A stretch of DNA of 64,000 nt from Candidatus Bipolaricaulis sibiricus. Its GTDB lineage: Bacteria > Bipolaricaulota > Bipolaricaulia > Bipolaricaulales > Bipolaricaulaceae. The notes under the pieces were generated by a model. That model was given only the letters and a program-made list of their open reading frames with translations. It searched no databases and was not told where the DNA came from. Positions within the stretch are counted from its first letter, which is position 1. Each line of letters starts with the position of its first letter. The DNA lies in assembly GCA_004102645.1 (NCBI GenBank), contig CP034928.1:1480153-1544152 (forward strand). The letters are read 5' to 3'. The translations under genes and the position numbers were made by a program. Positions 1 through 8,584 of this stretch are shown here, one piece after another.

Positions 1-852
1 GAACTGCGCCTCCCGCATCACGCGGGCGCGGAGGGCCGACGAGGCCATGAGCATCGCCGCCTCACCGGATCCGAACAGGGCATCCGGCGCGGAGTCGCGG
101 CCGGCGTAGGTGAACGACCCTTCGGCCTGCATGTCCATCAGGGTCTGCACATGACGAACGAACAGCGGATGATCGAGCGCCAGGACCGCGTCCATCCCTT
201 CGAACCCGTTGGACTTCGTGGCGAACGGGAGGTCGTGCAGCGCAGCGAACTGCTCGAACTGGATCCAGGTGAGCCACGATGTGGCCAACCCCATCTTCGC
301 TGCTCCCGCGTCTACGATCGCCTTGGCCGCCGTCCGCACCTCGGCCCAGGTCCGCGGCGGGTTGTCCGGGTCGAGCCCGGCGGCCCGGAACGCGTCCTTG
401 TTGTACCACAGGAGCGCGCTCGAGCTGTTGAACGGCATCGAGATCATCTTCCCGTCGGCCGAGCTGTAGTACCCCTTCACCGGGGCGATGTAGATGTCCG
501 GGTCGAACGGAGTCCCCGTGTCGGCCATCAGCTGGTACACCGGATAGATCGCTCCCGTGGCCGCCATCATCGTTGCCGTGCCCACCTCGAAGACCTGCAC
601 GATGTGCGGCGGCTGGCCGGCGCGGAACGCGGCGATCGCCGCCGACATCGTCTCGGCGTAGGAACCCTTGTACACGGGGTTCACGACGTACGTGTCCTGG
701 GAAGCGTTGAACCCGTTCACCACTTCGGTGAGTGCGGCAGCAAGGGCGCCCGTCGCCGCGTGCCAGAACTCGATCTCCACCTTCTGGCCCATCCCCACAG
801 CCCCAACGGCCAAGGCCAGCACAGCAACCCCGATCAGTTTTCGCAACCGCAT
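1..852 (-). CDS. ugpB: sn-glycerol-3-phosphate ABC transporter binding protein, C-terminus beyond window
   Basis: Periplasmic solute-binding protein that delivers sn-glycerol-3-phosphate or its diesters to a UgpAEC-type ABC importer. The 284 visible residues start at an ATG with an AAAGGAGGA ribosome site. A signal peptide (residues 1-22) is followed by EFWHAATG (about 28-35) and by blocks resembling E. coli UgpB almost without gaps: IAAFRAGQ, EVGTATMMAA, MPFNSSSALLWYNKDAF and SNGFEGMDAVL. The gene runs off the left edge, so its C-terminus and the permease genes are not seen. Homology to UgpB is stronger than to generic maltose-type binding proteins. The exact substrate is inferred from family resemblance. 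Confidence 0.9.
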   Translation of the reverse strand, partial: MRLRKLIGVAVLALAVGAVGMGQKVEIEFWHAATGALAAALTEVVNGFNASQDTYVVNPVYKGSYAETMSAAIAAFRAGQPPHIVQVFEVGTATMMAATGAIYPVYQLMADTGTPFDPDIYIAPVKGYYSSADGKMISMPFNSSSALLWYNKDAFRAAGLDPDNPPRTWAEVRTAAKAIVDAGAAKMGLATSWLTWIQFEQFAALHDLPFATKSNGFEGMDAVLALDHPLFVRHVQTLMDMQAEGSFTYAGRDSAPDALFGSGEAAMLMASSALRARVMREAQF

Positions 853-1133
853 TCTGAATCCTCCTTTCACGAAGACGGTTCCCCGAGATTCGCTTACCAC
901 CAACGACTGCGTACGGGCACGTCACCCCCTGTCCTCGCCAGGGATACCCAGCGAAGCGGGCCGAGTGTACCCCCTGCATCGGCCGTTGTCCGGTGTCCAG
1001 CAGATCCCGCGCGGTTTGACGCTCGCGGCGCGGCAGGCTACCCTCGAGGCGTGCGGAGATCTGCATCGGAACAGAGCATGAAGCCGAAGGCAGCGCCCGA
1101 GGAGCGTCCGACACCGCGCCGGAGAGCGTGGAG

Positions 1134-2210
1134 ATGACCTTCCTCCACGAGGCGTTCGCCTACAACGAGGTATGGGTCTGGTTCGTTGCGTTGGGGATCT
1201 TCATCGGGACCTTCGCCCTCCTCCGGCTCCTCAAGTGGACGGCGCACAGGCGCCTGAAGGCCCTCCGAGACCGAACACAAGGGGACCTGCCTCGCCTCGT
1301 GGTCAACCTGATCCGCAGCACCAGCACGCTGTTCCTTGTCGTCGTCGCCCTGTTCGCGGCTGCCCAAGCCCTGACGCTCCCTCCGGGTGTGGGTGAGGCC
1401 ATCGCCACGCTCGCCCTGATCGCGTTCTTGTTCCAATGCGCGGGGTGGGGCGCGCGGGGAATCACGCACTGGGTGAACCGTACAGTCAAGTACAAGCTCG
1501 AGGAGGAGAAGGACGCCGCTTCCGCCACCAGCCTCAACGCCGTGGCGTTCCTGGGAAAGATCGCCCTGTGGACCGTGGCCCTCCTCCTTGCCCTCGACAA
1601 CCTCGGCATCGACATCACCGCCCTCGTGACCGGGCTTGGAATCGCCGGGATCGCGGTCGCGCTTGCCCTGCAGAACATCCTGAGCGACCTGTTCGCCTCC
1701 ATCTCGATCGTCGTGGACAAGCCGTTCCTCGTTGGCGACTTCATCGTGGTCGGGGAAATGCGAGGCACGGTACAGCGGATCGGACTCAAGACGACGCGGA
1801 TCCGCAGCCTCACAGGAGAACAGGTCGTGGTCGCCAACTCGGAGCTACTCCGCCAGCGGATCCACAACTACAAGCAGATGCAGGAGCGGCGCGCGACGTT
1901 CAGCTTCGGTGTGGTGTACAGCACCCCCCCGGACCAACTGGCTGCCATCCCGGCCCTGGTGCGGGAGGTCGTCGAAGCTCAACCCCACACACGGTTCGAC
2001 CGGGCTCATTTCAAGGAGTACGGGGAGTACGCCCTCGCGTTCGAAGTGGTATACTGGATGCTGCGCCCTGACTACAACCTATACATGGACACGCAACAGG
2101 CGATCAACCTCGAGCTGTACCGGCGGTTTGCCGCGGCGGGGATCCACTTCGCGTACCCCACGCACACCGTGTACATTCACCCCCCCTCGGAGAACGACCA
2201 TGGACGGTGA
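1134..2210 (+). CDS. MscS-family mechanosensitive channel
   Basis: Small-conductance mechanosensitive channel of the inner membrane that releases solutes during osmotic downshock. About 358 residues. Three or more hydrophobic helices precede the pore-lining TM3 region (about residues 160-195), which is rich in Gly and Ala and ends in the MscS beta-domain entry VDKPFLVGDFI. The soluble beta domain follows (GTVQRIGLKTTRIR, VVANSELL). ATG 1134 is preferred because GGAGAG lies 7 nt upstream; an in-frame GTG at 1128 is the alternative. The stop overlaps the start of pckA by 11 nt, so the two are probably translated from one message. No functional link between channel and PEP carboxykinase is obvious. 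Confidence 0.9.
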   Translation: MTFLHEAFAYNEVWVWFVALGIFIGTFALLRLLKWTAHRRLKALRDRTQGDLPRLVVNLIRSTSTLFLVVVALFAAAQALTLPPGVGEAIATLALIAFLFQCAGWGARGITHWVNRTVKYKLEEEKDAASATSLNAVAFLGKIALWTVALLLALDNLGIDITALVTGLGIAGIAVALALQNILSDLFASISIVVDKPFLVGDFIVVGEMRGTVQRIGLKTTRIRSLTGEQVVVANSELLRQRIHNYKQMQERRATFSFGVVYSTPPDQLAAIPALVREVVEAQPHTRFDRAHFKEYGEYALAFEVVYWMLRPDYNLYMDTQQAINLELYRRFAAAGIHFAYPTHTVYIHPPSENDHGR

Positions 2211-3849
2211 GCGGGCAGCCGAGAGTGCTCTGCACTCCCATCCCAACGTTCGAGAAGACCCGGCCCGTCGGGAGTTGATCGCGGAGGCCATCGCTCGGCG
2301 CGAGGCCTGGGTTAGCACATCGGGTGCGCTCGCCACGTGGACGCAGTCCGAATCCACGGGCCGTCGGCCCCAGGACACCTATCTCGTGGACCATCCCCAG
2401 ATCCACGGCGAGATCGACTGGACATCGCCCTATTGCCACCCGATGCCCCCCGCCACGTTTGAACTGCTCCTTGCCGACGCATGGAACGCCCTCCGGGCCA
2501 AGCCCCGTCTGTTCGCGATGCGACGGGCGTTGGGCGCCGATCCTGCGTACGCGCTTCCTGTCCAGGTCATCACCGATCGGGCGCTCACCGCCCTGTTCGC
2601 GGACAACATGTTCCGCCCGGTTCCGAAAGGGGCCGAGAGGTCGGTGTTCGCGGATCGCCCGTTCACACTCCTTGCTCTTCCCCACGACAAACTCGACCCC
2701 GCCAAGTACGCCGGTCACCTACGGCTCGATCCGGAGCGCGGTCAGACCTCGAACCTGGCCGTGGCCATCGACCTGCACCACCGCGTGGGGATCGTGTACG
2801 GGTCAGCGTACCTGGGGTCGGTGAAGAAGCTCATGTTCACGGTGATGAACTTCCTCCTCCCCCCGCTCGGCGTCCTGCCCCTGCACGGGGCGGCCAACGT
2901 AGGCTCAGACGGAACCTCGGCCCTGTTCCTCGGCCTGTCGGGCACGGGGAAGACATCTCTGTCTTCCGACCCAGAGCGAGCCCTGCTTGGCGACGATGAG
3001 CATGGCTGGAACGAACACGGGATCTTCAACTTCGAGTGGGGCTGCTACGCGAAGATGATCGGCCTCGATCCGGACAAGGAGCCGGACATCTACCGGGCGG
3101 TGATGCGTCCCGCGCCGCCGGAGGAGCACGGGGCGATCGTGGAGAACGCGTTCATCACCCCCGACGGACGCTTCGACTTCCACGATCGGCGCCTGACGGA
3201 GAACTCGCGCGCTTCGTACCCTCTGTCGTTCATCCGCAACGCTGATCCCACCGGACGAGCCGGGCACCCCCGGGCGATGATCCTCCTCACCGCTGACGCA
3301 CACGGTGTGCTCCCCCCCGTCGCCCGTCTCGAGCCCGACCAGGCCAAGCTGTGGTTCCTCATGGGGTACACAAGCGTCTTGGCCGGGACCGAGACCGGGG
3401 TCGTCGAGCCGCGGTCCACGTTCTCGCGGTTCTTCGGGGCACCGTTCATGCCCCGTCTACCCCACGCGTACACCGACCTGCTCGGGGTGTACCTCGATCG
3501 GTATCAGACCGAGGTCTGGCTCGTCAACACCGGGTGGTCGGGAGGGGCCTACGGGAGCGGGGCGCGGATCGACATCCGCCTCACCCGGCGCATGGTACGG
3601 GCAGCGCTATCCGGCGAGCTCGATCGGGCCGACTTCAACCTCGACCGTCGGTTCCGGGTATGGGTTCCGACCTCCTGCCCCGGCGTGCCCGCCGAGATCC
3701 TCTGCCCGGAGGAGGCGTGGACCGACAAGGCCGCGTACGCGCGGCGAGCGGACCTTCTCGCCAGCCACTTCGCTCAGGAGTACGAGAAGTCGTTCGCGAA
3801 GCTCGGGATCAGTCCCCGCGTGGCCGCCCAGTGCCCAGGCCGACCGTAA
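2200..3849 (+). CDS. pckA: phosphoenolpyruvate carboxykinase (ATP)
   Basis: Interconverts oxaloacetate plus ATP with phosphoenolpyruvate, CO2 and ADP, linking the TCA cycle to gluconeogenesis. 549 residues, normal for the ATP-dependent family. Visible motifs: the P-loop GLSGTGKTSL at 245-254, the metal-binding LLGDDEHGW with D265/D266, YPLSFI, and LTADAHGVLPP followed by GTETGVVEPRSTFSRFFGAPF. The kinase-2 block reads NFEWGCYAK where E. coli has NFEGGCYAK, a substitution beside an otherwise conserved strand. The start is inside the end of mscS (11-nt overlap). The same frame is open upstream to 1732, but that part only shadows mscS. The 3' end overlaps a convergent small membrane-protein gene by 41 nt. 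Confidence 0.96.
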   Translation: MDGERAAESALHSHPNVREDPARRELIAEAIARREAWVSTSGALATWTQSESTGRRPQDTYLVDHPQIHGEIDWTSPYCHPMPPATFELLLADAWNALRAKPRLFAMRRALGADPAYALPVQVITDRALTALFADNMFRPVPKGAERSVFADRPFTLLALPHDKLDPAKYAGHLRLDPERGQTSNLAVAIDLHHRVGIVYGSAYLGSVKKLMFTVMNFLLPPLGVLPLHGAANVGSDGTSALFLGLSGTGKTSLSSDPERALLGDDEHGWNEHGIFNFEWGCYAKMIGLDPDKEPDIYRAVMRPAPPEEHGAIVENAFITPDGRFDFHDRRLTENSRASYPLSFIRNADPTGRAGHPRAMILLTADAHGVLPPVARLEPDQAKLWFLMGYTSVLAGTETGVVEPRSTFSRFFGAPFMPRLPHAYTDLLGVYLDRYQTEVWLVNTGWSGGAYGSGARIDIRLTRRMVRAALSGELDRADFNLDRRFRVWVPTSCPGVPAEILCPEEAWTDKAAYARRADLLASHFAQEYEKSFAKLGISPRVAAQCPGRP

Positions 3850-4084
3850 CGAGCACCCCGCGCACCTGGTCCACGACCCGCCGCCAGCCTTGAACCGCAG
3901 GCCACGACACGCCCATCGCTGTCAGAGCGAGGATCCAGTGCAGGACGCTCCCCGTGGCCCCAAGGGCGACGGCGCAGACGAAGACGATGATCCCCGCCGC
4001 GAGGGCCAGCGAGACCGCGACGAGCCCCAGTCCGACCGCAGGGATGACGAGCAGCGCGGCCGCAATCGCGAGGAAATAGGGCAT
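3809..4084 (-). CDS. small two-helix membrane protein, unknown
   Basis: 91 residues, not recognised. Two or three hydrophobic helices cover about residues 1-60, rich in Ala, Val and Gly, followed by a short basic tail. The ATG overlaps the stop of the nitroreductase gene by one base (TGATG), which suggests coupled translation and a shared message. The tail overlaps the end of convergent pckA by 41 nt. No signal peptide with a clear cleavage site is seen; it is probably an integral inner-membrane protein. Confidence 0.6.
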   Translation of the reverse strand: MPYFLAIAAALLVIPAVGLGLVAVSLALAAGIIVFVCAVALGATGSVLHWILALTAMGVSWPAVQGWRRVVDQVRGVLVTVGLGTGRPRGD

Positions 4085-4581
4085 CAGATCCTCCGCACCA
4101 GCTCGGACAGAGGGCGCCGGTCCCGCGCCGGCGGCGTCTCCGCTGGGTAGCCGATCGGGATGAGCATCATCAGCTCCTCCCCCTCCCCGGCTCCGAGGAC
4201 CGCCTCGACCTCCGGGTCCCGGGCCCGTCCGATCCAGCACGCGCCCAAGCCCAACGCGTGAACCGCGAGGAGGATGTTCTGGGCGCAGGCTCCGATCCCC
4301 TGCGCGTCCTTGAGCTCGTCGTAGCCCGCCCGGCGGTCGAGGAGAACGGCCACCGTCACCGGGGCCGAGCCGATCATGTTCCTCTGAGGGACAAGTTCCG
4401 CCAGCGCGGCCCGCTTCGCGGCGGACTCCACGACCACGAACCGCCACGGTTGGGTGTTCTTGCCCGACGGCGCCCACCGCGCAGCGTCAAGAATCGCGTC
4501 GAGTTTCTCCCGCTCCACCGGGTCGGGGCGGAACGCCCGCACCGATCGCCGTCCGTGAATCGCGGCCAGGACCTCGTTCAT
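4084..4581 (-). CDS. nitroreductase-family flavoprotein
   Basis: FMN-dependent NAD(P)H oxidoreductase of the nitroreductase superfamily. 165 residues. The N-terminal RRSVRAFRPDPV and WAPSGKNTQPWRFVVV are the usual phosphate- and flavin-binding blocks, and GIGACAQNILLAVHALGLGACWIG is the family's central helix. At 165 residues it belongs to the short, single-domain subgroup. A TATAAT box lies 20 nt upstream of the ATG on the minus strand (4604-4609) and a GGGGGG ribosome site precedes the start. Substrate cannot be told from sequence. It is the first gene of a two-gene unit with the small membrane protein. Confidence 0.88.
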   Translation of the reverse strand: MNEVLAAIHGRRSVRAFRPDPVEREKLDAILDAARWAPSGKNTQPWRFVVVESAAKRAALAELVPQRNMIGSAPVTVAVLLDRRAGYDELKDAQGIGACAQNILLAVHALGLGACWIGRARDPEVEAVLGAGEGEELMMLIPIGYPAETPPARDRRPLSELVRRI

Positions 4582-4820
4582 CGTCCCCCCTTGCCACGGC
4601 CATTATAGCGATCCCCAACCCACGACGCGGCCTGCCCCCCCACGGAATCCGCAGGGCCCAGGTCTTCGGCACGGTAGCCTCGGCACACCGTTCCTCGATC
4701 GGCGGTCCGCGATCCGCCCTTCGTCCCGGCGTGGTCGGTTCCCAGGACACGGGCGCCGCACCACGGATCGCGCTGCGGGGTCCGGCCCTCCCGGGGTCGA
4801 GCGCTCTGCGATGAGGCCCC

Positions 4821-5807
4821 TCAGGGCCCAGCCGCCCACTCCGCAGCGAGGGCGTTGAGCTCGGCCTGGGTGAACACGCGCCCCGTGTACGGGAGCTCCT
4901 GCCCCACGAACGTCGCCGCCCACAGCAGCCGGTCATAGGTCAACCGGCACGGTAGGGACAGGTCCAGCCCATCGGCAGCGAGATCCCAGTGGCAGACCAC
5001 CTCCCGCGGCGACAGACGGGGCGTCACGACCACCGGAACCTGTGCCTCCAGGCCCAGGTCCGGGAACCCCATCCGCACCACGTACTCGCCCACCGCGGCC
5101 GACGGAGGAACGACCACGCGCCAGCAACGAACGGCCACCTCGCCCCTCCGAACCGGCTCGTGGACTCCCTCCAGCGGCATCGCTTCCCATCCCTCGGGCA
5201 GCTCCAGTTCGCCGTAGGCAGAGGGAAGATCCCGGGGGGAGAGGAGATGCACGTACAAGGTCACCGTGTGTCCGGGGACCACAGCACCCGACGACGTGCC
5301 CAGAGAAGCGAGCACGAGCGACACCGTAACCCGTTCCGCCGGGTAGACGAGCACCCGATAGCAGCTCTGCTGACCCGACATGCTCGCCCCCAGCACATGC
5401 TCCCCCGGCGGAACGACGAACCACGCCCACCCCGTCTTCCCCACGAACCCTTCCTGACCTGCCAGAACGAGGGCCGTCCCCGGCAGGGCCCGAACCTCGA
5501 CGATGCCCATAACATCGGGCACGCGAAGAAACGCCTCGCAGGAATGGTCCGTGCAGACCATCCACACTCCGGGCGGCGAGAACGCCGGGAACGCCCCTTC
5601 CCAGCGGGTACGCTCTCCGTCCCACGTCGTGCACCAGTCGAGGGGCACGTCGAGCGGGCCCAGGCTCACCCTCGGGCTGTCCTCCCCGGGAACCGTCCAA
5701 ACAACGAGGGGTTCCGACAGAAAGAGCACGGGGCGGGCCACCTCGAGGCCCACCCCAGGAACCCCCAGGACGATCGCTGCCGCAAGCGCGAGCGCCGAAT
5801 GCTTCAT
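4821..5807 (-). CDS. secreted protein of unknown function, coupled to upstream gene
   Basis: 328 residues beginning with a clear signal peptide (MKHSALALAAAIVLGVPGVG). The remainder looks like beta-rich extracellular domains: PGEHVLGASMSGQQSCYRVLVYP followed by Ig-like strands (VVPGHTVTLYVHLLSPRDLPSAYGELELPEGW). No enzyme motif is recognised. Six or more Cys residues suggest an oxidising compartment. The ATG overlaps the stop of the preceding gene by 4 nt (ATGA), so the pair is probably co-translated and may work as a complex. The in-frame extension to 5867 lies inside the upstream gene and is discarded. Confidence 0.7.
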   Translation of the reverse strand: MKHSALALAAAIVLGVPGVGLEVARPVLFLSEPLVVWTVPGEDSPRVSLGPLDVPLDWCTTWDGERTRWEGAFPAFSPPGVWMVCTDHSCEAFLRVPDVMGIVEVRALPGTALVLAGQEGFVGKTGWAWFVVPPGEHVLGASMSGQQSCYRVLVYPAERVTVSLVLASLGTSSGAVVPGHTVTLYVHLLSPRDLPSAYGELELPEGWEAMPLEGVHEPVRRGEVAVRCWRVVVPPSAAVGEYVVRMGFPDLGLEAQVPVVVTPRLSPREVVCHWDLAADGLDLSLPCRLTYDRLLWAATFVGQELPYTGRVFTQAELNALAAEWAAGP

Positions 5808-7093
5808 CTGAGCTGTAGGACGTCGTACGCGTTGGAGCAGCCCCGTGGATCCACGACTTGGGCCCACAGCGCGTCCCCTCCGCAGAACCCGAGGTCCGCG
5901 GGCCGGAAGGGGATACTGAGGAACGTTCCTCCGCCCACGGCCTCCACCGGCAGCTCACACGGCCGGGGGGCCGGGCCCAGCCGGCCCACGACGATCCCCC
6001 GCAACTCGCCGCGCACGTTCTCGATCTTCACGCGCAGGTACTCCCCGTGCGACCACGGCCCCTCGACCGGTGTGGCCCCATCGGCAGCAACGAACGACAC
6101 CTTCACCGGTGGCACGAACACCACGGTCGCCTCGGCCCGACCCCAGCGAAGCCCCTGCCGCACAAGAACGGCCACCCGCAGGGTCCGCGGCGTGTCCGGA
6201 CACAACGGGAACGTCGTCCCCTGAGCGTGTTGGATGGCCCCATCGACGAACCACCGCACCTCATCGGGCTTCGTGGGCTGGACCACGCGGAGCTCGCCCG
6301 AACAGGGCAGGGGCAGGGTCACCTCCTCCGCAGAGAGCTGGACAGGAAGGAGAGCGACAGGCAGCTGGACCGCGAGATCACCCCGCTGCAGGCGCATCAC
6401 CCCTCCGTCCGTCGCCTGCGTCTCCAGAAGGGCCTTCTTGTCCACATCCGTGACGAGAAGCTTCAGGTCGGACCCGTCCGGCCTCACGCTGACCGCGATC
6501 TCGACGACGAACCGTCCGCTCGTCCCGGCATCCTCCGTCAGCTGCAACGTCGTGGCCGTCTCACCCACCGTGAGTTCAACGGCGGCCCTGTCGGCACCGC
6601 ACGTGGTGTCGAGGGACAGATCGTGTAGCGTGACCCTGAACAGAGCCGGTTCAACCGCTATTGCCCTCTCCCAGACCATCGAATCGTTGTTCAGCCGGTC
6701 CACGGCGAGGACCCGCTGACCGGGGTCGCGCGGGCCCACCCGCGCCATCGCACACCGTCCGCCGCCGGCTTCCGTGGCGATCACGATCGTGTCCCCCAAC
6801 TCAACGACGACCGCGGGGGCCGGGGCGGGGTCACAGGACCGACTCACGTGGATCGGTTCCGACTCGAGACGGTCGCCAACCCGCTTCAGGGAGACCCGGA
6901 CCACAGTCCCTGTGCGCAGAACGACCAGCGTCGCCGTCCCGGTGGTCTCTGTGGCCTCGGCCATCACCACCCGGAACGTGCCGGCCAACGGAACCGTGGG
7001 GGCTGGATCCGCCGAAGCCTCCAGCCGAATCTCCGTCCCCAAAGCGGAGACCGCTACCAACGCCAACAGAACACCCATGATCCCGCGCCTCAT
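5804..7093 (-). CDS. secreted beta-rich protein of unknown function
   Basis: 429 residues. The start at ATG 7093 has GGAGG 6 nt upstream and gives the signal peptide MRRGIMGVLLALVAVSALG; an in-frame ATG 42 nt further out lacks this support. The mature part contains several Ig-like or C2-like beta domains with repeated patterns such as VELTVGETATTLQLTEDAGT (a motif seen in extracellular calcium-binding or surface repeats) and paired Cys residues. No catalytic motif is recognised. Together with the coupled 328-residue gene it forms a two-gene secreted unit divergent from tldD. Confidence 0.7.
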   Translation of the reverse strand: MRRGIMGVLLALVAVSALGTEIRLEASADPAPTVPLAGTFRVVMAEATETTGTATLVVLRTGTVVRVSLKRVGDRLESEPIHVSRSCDPAPAPAVVVELGDTIVIATEAGGGRCAMARVGPRDPGQRVLAVDRLNNDSMVWERAIAVEPALFRVTLHDLSLDTTCGADRAAVELTVGETATTLQLTEDAGTSGRFVVEIAVSVRPDGSDLKLLVTDVDKKALLETQATDGGVMRLQRGDLAVQLPVALLPVQLSAEEVTLPLPCSGELRVVQPTKPDEVRWFVDGAIQHAQGTTFPLCPDTPRTLRVAVLVRQGLRWGRAEATVVFVPPVKVSFVAADGATPVEGPWSHGEYLRVKIENVRGELRGIVVGRLGPAPRPCELPVEAVGGGTFLSIPFRPADLGFCGGDALWAQVVDPRGCSNAYDVLQLR

Positions 7094-7210
7094 CCTTGGC
7101 CTCCTTCGCCTCTCCGATGCGTGGACAGTGTACACACATCACCCTCGCAAGAACGTGATGGAGATTACATTCGCGCCACGGGTTACAATCGGAAGAACAA
7201 AGGGGGTCCG

Positions 7211-8584
7211 ATGGAAGACAGGCTGCGTGAGGCCGTGGCGCGGAGCCACGCCGATTACACCGAGGCGCGTTGGGAACAGGTCACGCGGTCGCGGGTCGCA
7301 TTCCAGCGCGATCAGCTGATGGCGCTCGAGTCGGGCGAGGAGGCAGGGGGGATCGTCCGCTGCCTCGTCAAGGGAGCGTGGGGAACCGCGGTGTTCACCG
7401 ATCCGGCCGATCTCCCACGGAAGGTCGAGGAGGCCACGCACCTGGCGCGCACGGCGTCCGCCCACGTCAAGGATCCGGTGGCCTTGGCGCCCGTCGAGCC
7501 GGTCGAGGCGCGGTGGGAGGGCGCGATGAAACGCGACTTCCGCGGCGTGTCGTTGGACGAGAAGCGCCGGCTGGCCGAGGGCTACAACAAGTTCCTCCTC
7601 GGGTTCGCGCCGGAGATCGCGTCGACGAGCGTTCGCTACACCGATGCGTGGCGCAACGTTATCTACGCCAACTCGGAGGGGACCTACATCGAGCAGGGCA
7701 TCCCCGACGTCACGCTCATGGTCGCGGCCGTGGCCCGCAAGAACGGGGACATCCAACAGGGCTTCGAGTCGCTGGGCTACGCCGCGGGATTCGAGGTCGC
7801 CCAAGGCCGGGAAGAGGACGCGGCGAAGGCCGCGCGACGGGCGGTGGACCTCCTGTCCGCCAAGCCGGTCCAGGGCGGCACGTACACGGTGATCCTCGAC
7901 CCCGACCTGGCCGGGGTGTTCATCCACGAGGCGTTTGGCCACATCTGCGAGGCCGACTTCCTCCTCAAGAACGAGCCGATGCGCAAGGTGATGCAGCTCG
8001 GTACCCCATTCGGAGTCAGGTCCCTCAACGTGGTGGACGACGGCTACCGTCCCGGCGAGCGCGGCAACACCCCCTACGATGACGAGGGCGTCCCCTGGAC
8101 CAAGGCGTACCTCATCAAGAACGGCGTCCTCACCGGGCTCATGCATTCCCGGGTCACGGCGCACAAGATGAAGGCGGTGCCGACCGGCAACGCCCGCGCC
8201 GTGTCGTGGGAGTACGAGCCGATCGTACGCATGCGCAACACGTACATCGAACCCGGGACGGCCACCCTCGACGAGATGCTCCGCGGAATCGAACGCGGGC
8301 TGTATGCCTGCTCCGCGTTCGGTGGCCAGACGATGTTCGAGCAGTTCACGTTCTCCGCCGCCTACGGCCACGAGATCGTGAACGGGAAGATCGGACCGAT
8401 GGTCAAGGACGTCGTCCTCACCGGGAACGTGTTCCAGACCCTCCAGAACATCGAGATGATCGGGAACGACTTCAAGCTCGAGGGAAGCGCAGGCGGGTGC
8501 GGCAAGGGCGGCCAGTGGCCGCTCCCCACCACCACCGGCGCGCCTCACGTGCGCGTGCGGAACGTGACCGTAGGAGGGCGATGA
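7211..8584 (+). CDS. tldD: TldD metalloprotease subunit
   Basis: Catalytic subunit of the TldD/TldE heterodimeric metalloprotease, which trims leader peptides and degrades small peptides in the cytoplasm. 457 residues. The zinc motif HEAFGH is at 239-244, followed by EADFLLKN and, near the C-terminus, the conserved GSAGGCGKGGQ. ATG 7211 is preceded by GGGGG and by a TACAAT box about 27 nt upstream; the long upstream extension in the same frame is antisense to the divergent secreted gene. The stop overlaps tldE by 4 nt, matching the obligate partnership. In E. coli the complex matures microcin B17; no such precursor is seen here. Confidence 0.95.
   Translation: MEDRLREAVARSHADYTEARWEQVTRSRVAFQRDQLMALESGEEAGGIVRCLVKGAWGTAVFTDPADLPRKVEEATHLARTASAHVKDPVALAPVEPVEARWEGAMKRDFRGVSLDEKRRLAEGYNKFLLGFAPEIASTSVRYTDAWRNVIYANSEGTYIEQGIPDVTLMVAAVARKNGDIQQGFESLGYAAGFEVAQGREEDAAKAARRAVDLLSAKPVQGGTYTVILDPDLAGVFIHEAFGHICEADFLLKNEPMRKVMQLGTPFGVRSLNVVDDGYRPGERGNTPYDDEGVPWTKAYLIKNGVLTGLMHSRVTAHKMKAVPTGNARAVSWEYEPIVRMRNTYIEPGTATLDEMLRGIERGLYACSAFGGQTMFEQFTFSAAYGHEIVNGKIGPMVKDVVLTGNVFQTLQNIEMIGNDFKLEGSAGGCGKGGQWPLPTTTGAPHVRVRNVTVGGR

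Noticed and set aside
1732-2199. Upstream extension of pckA
   Set aside because: The frame is open inside mscS, but family length and homology place the start at 2200.
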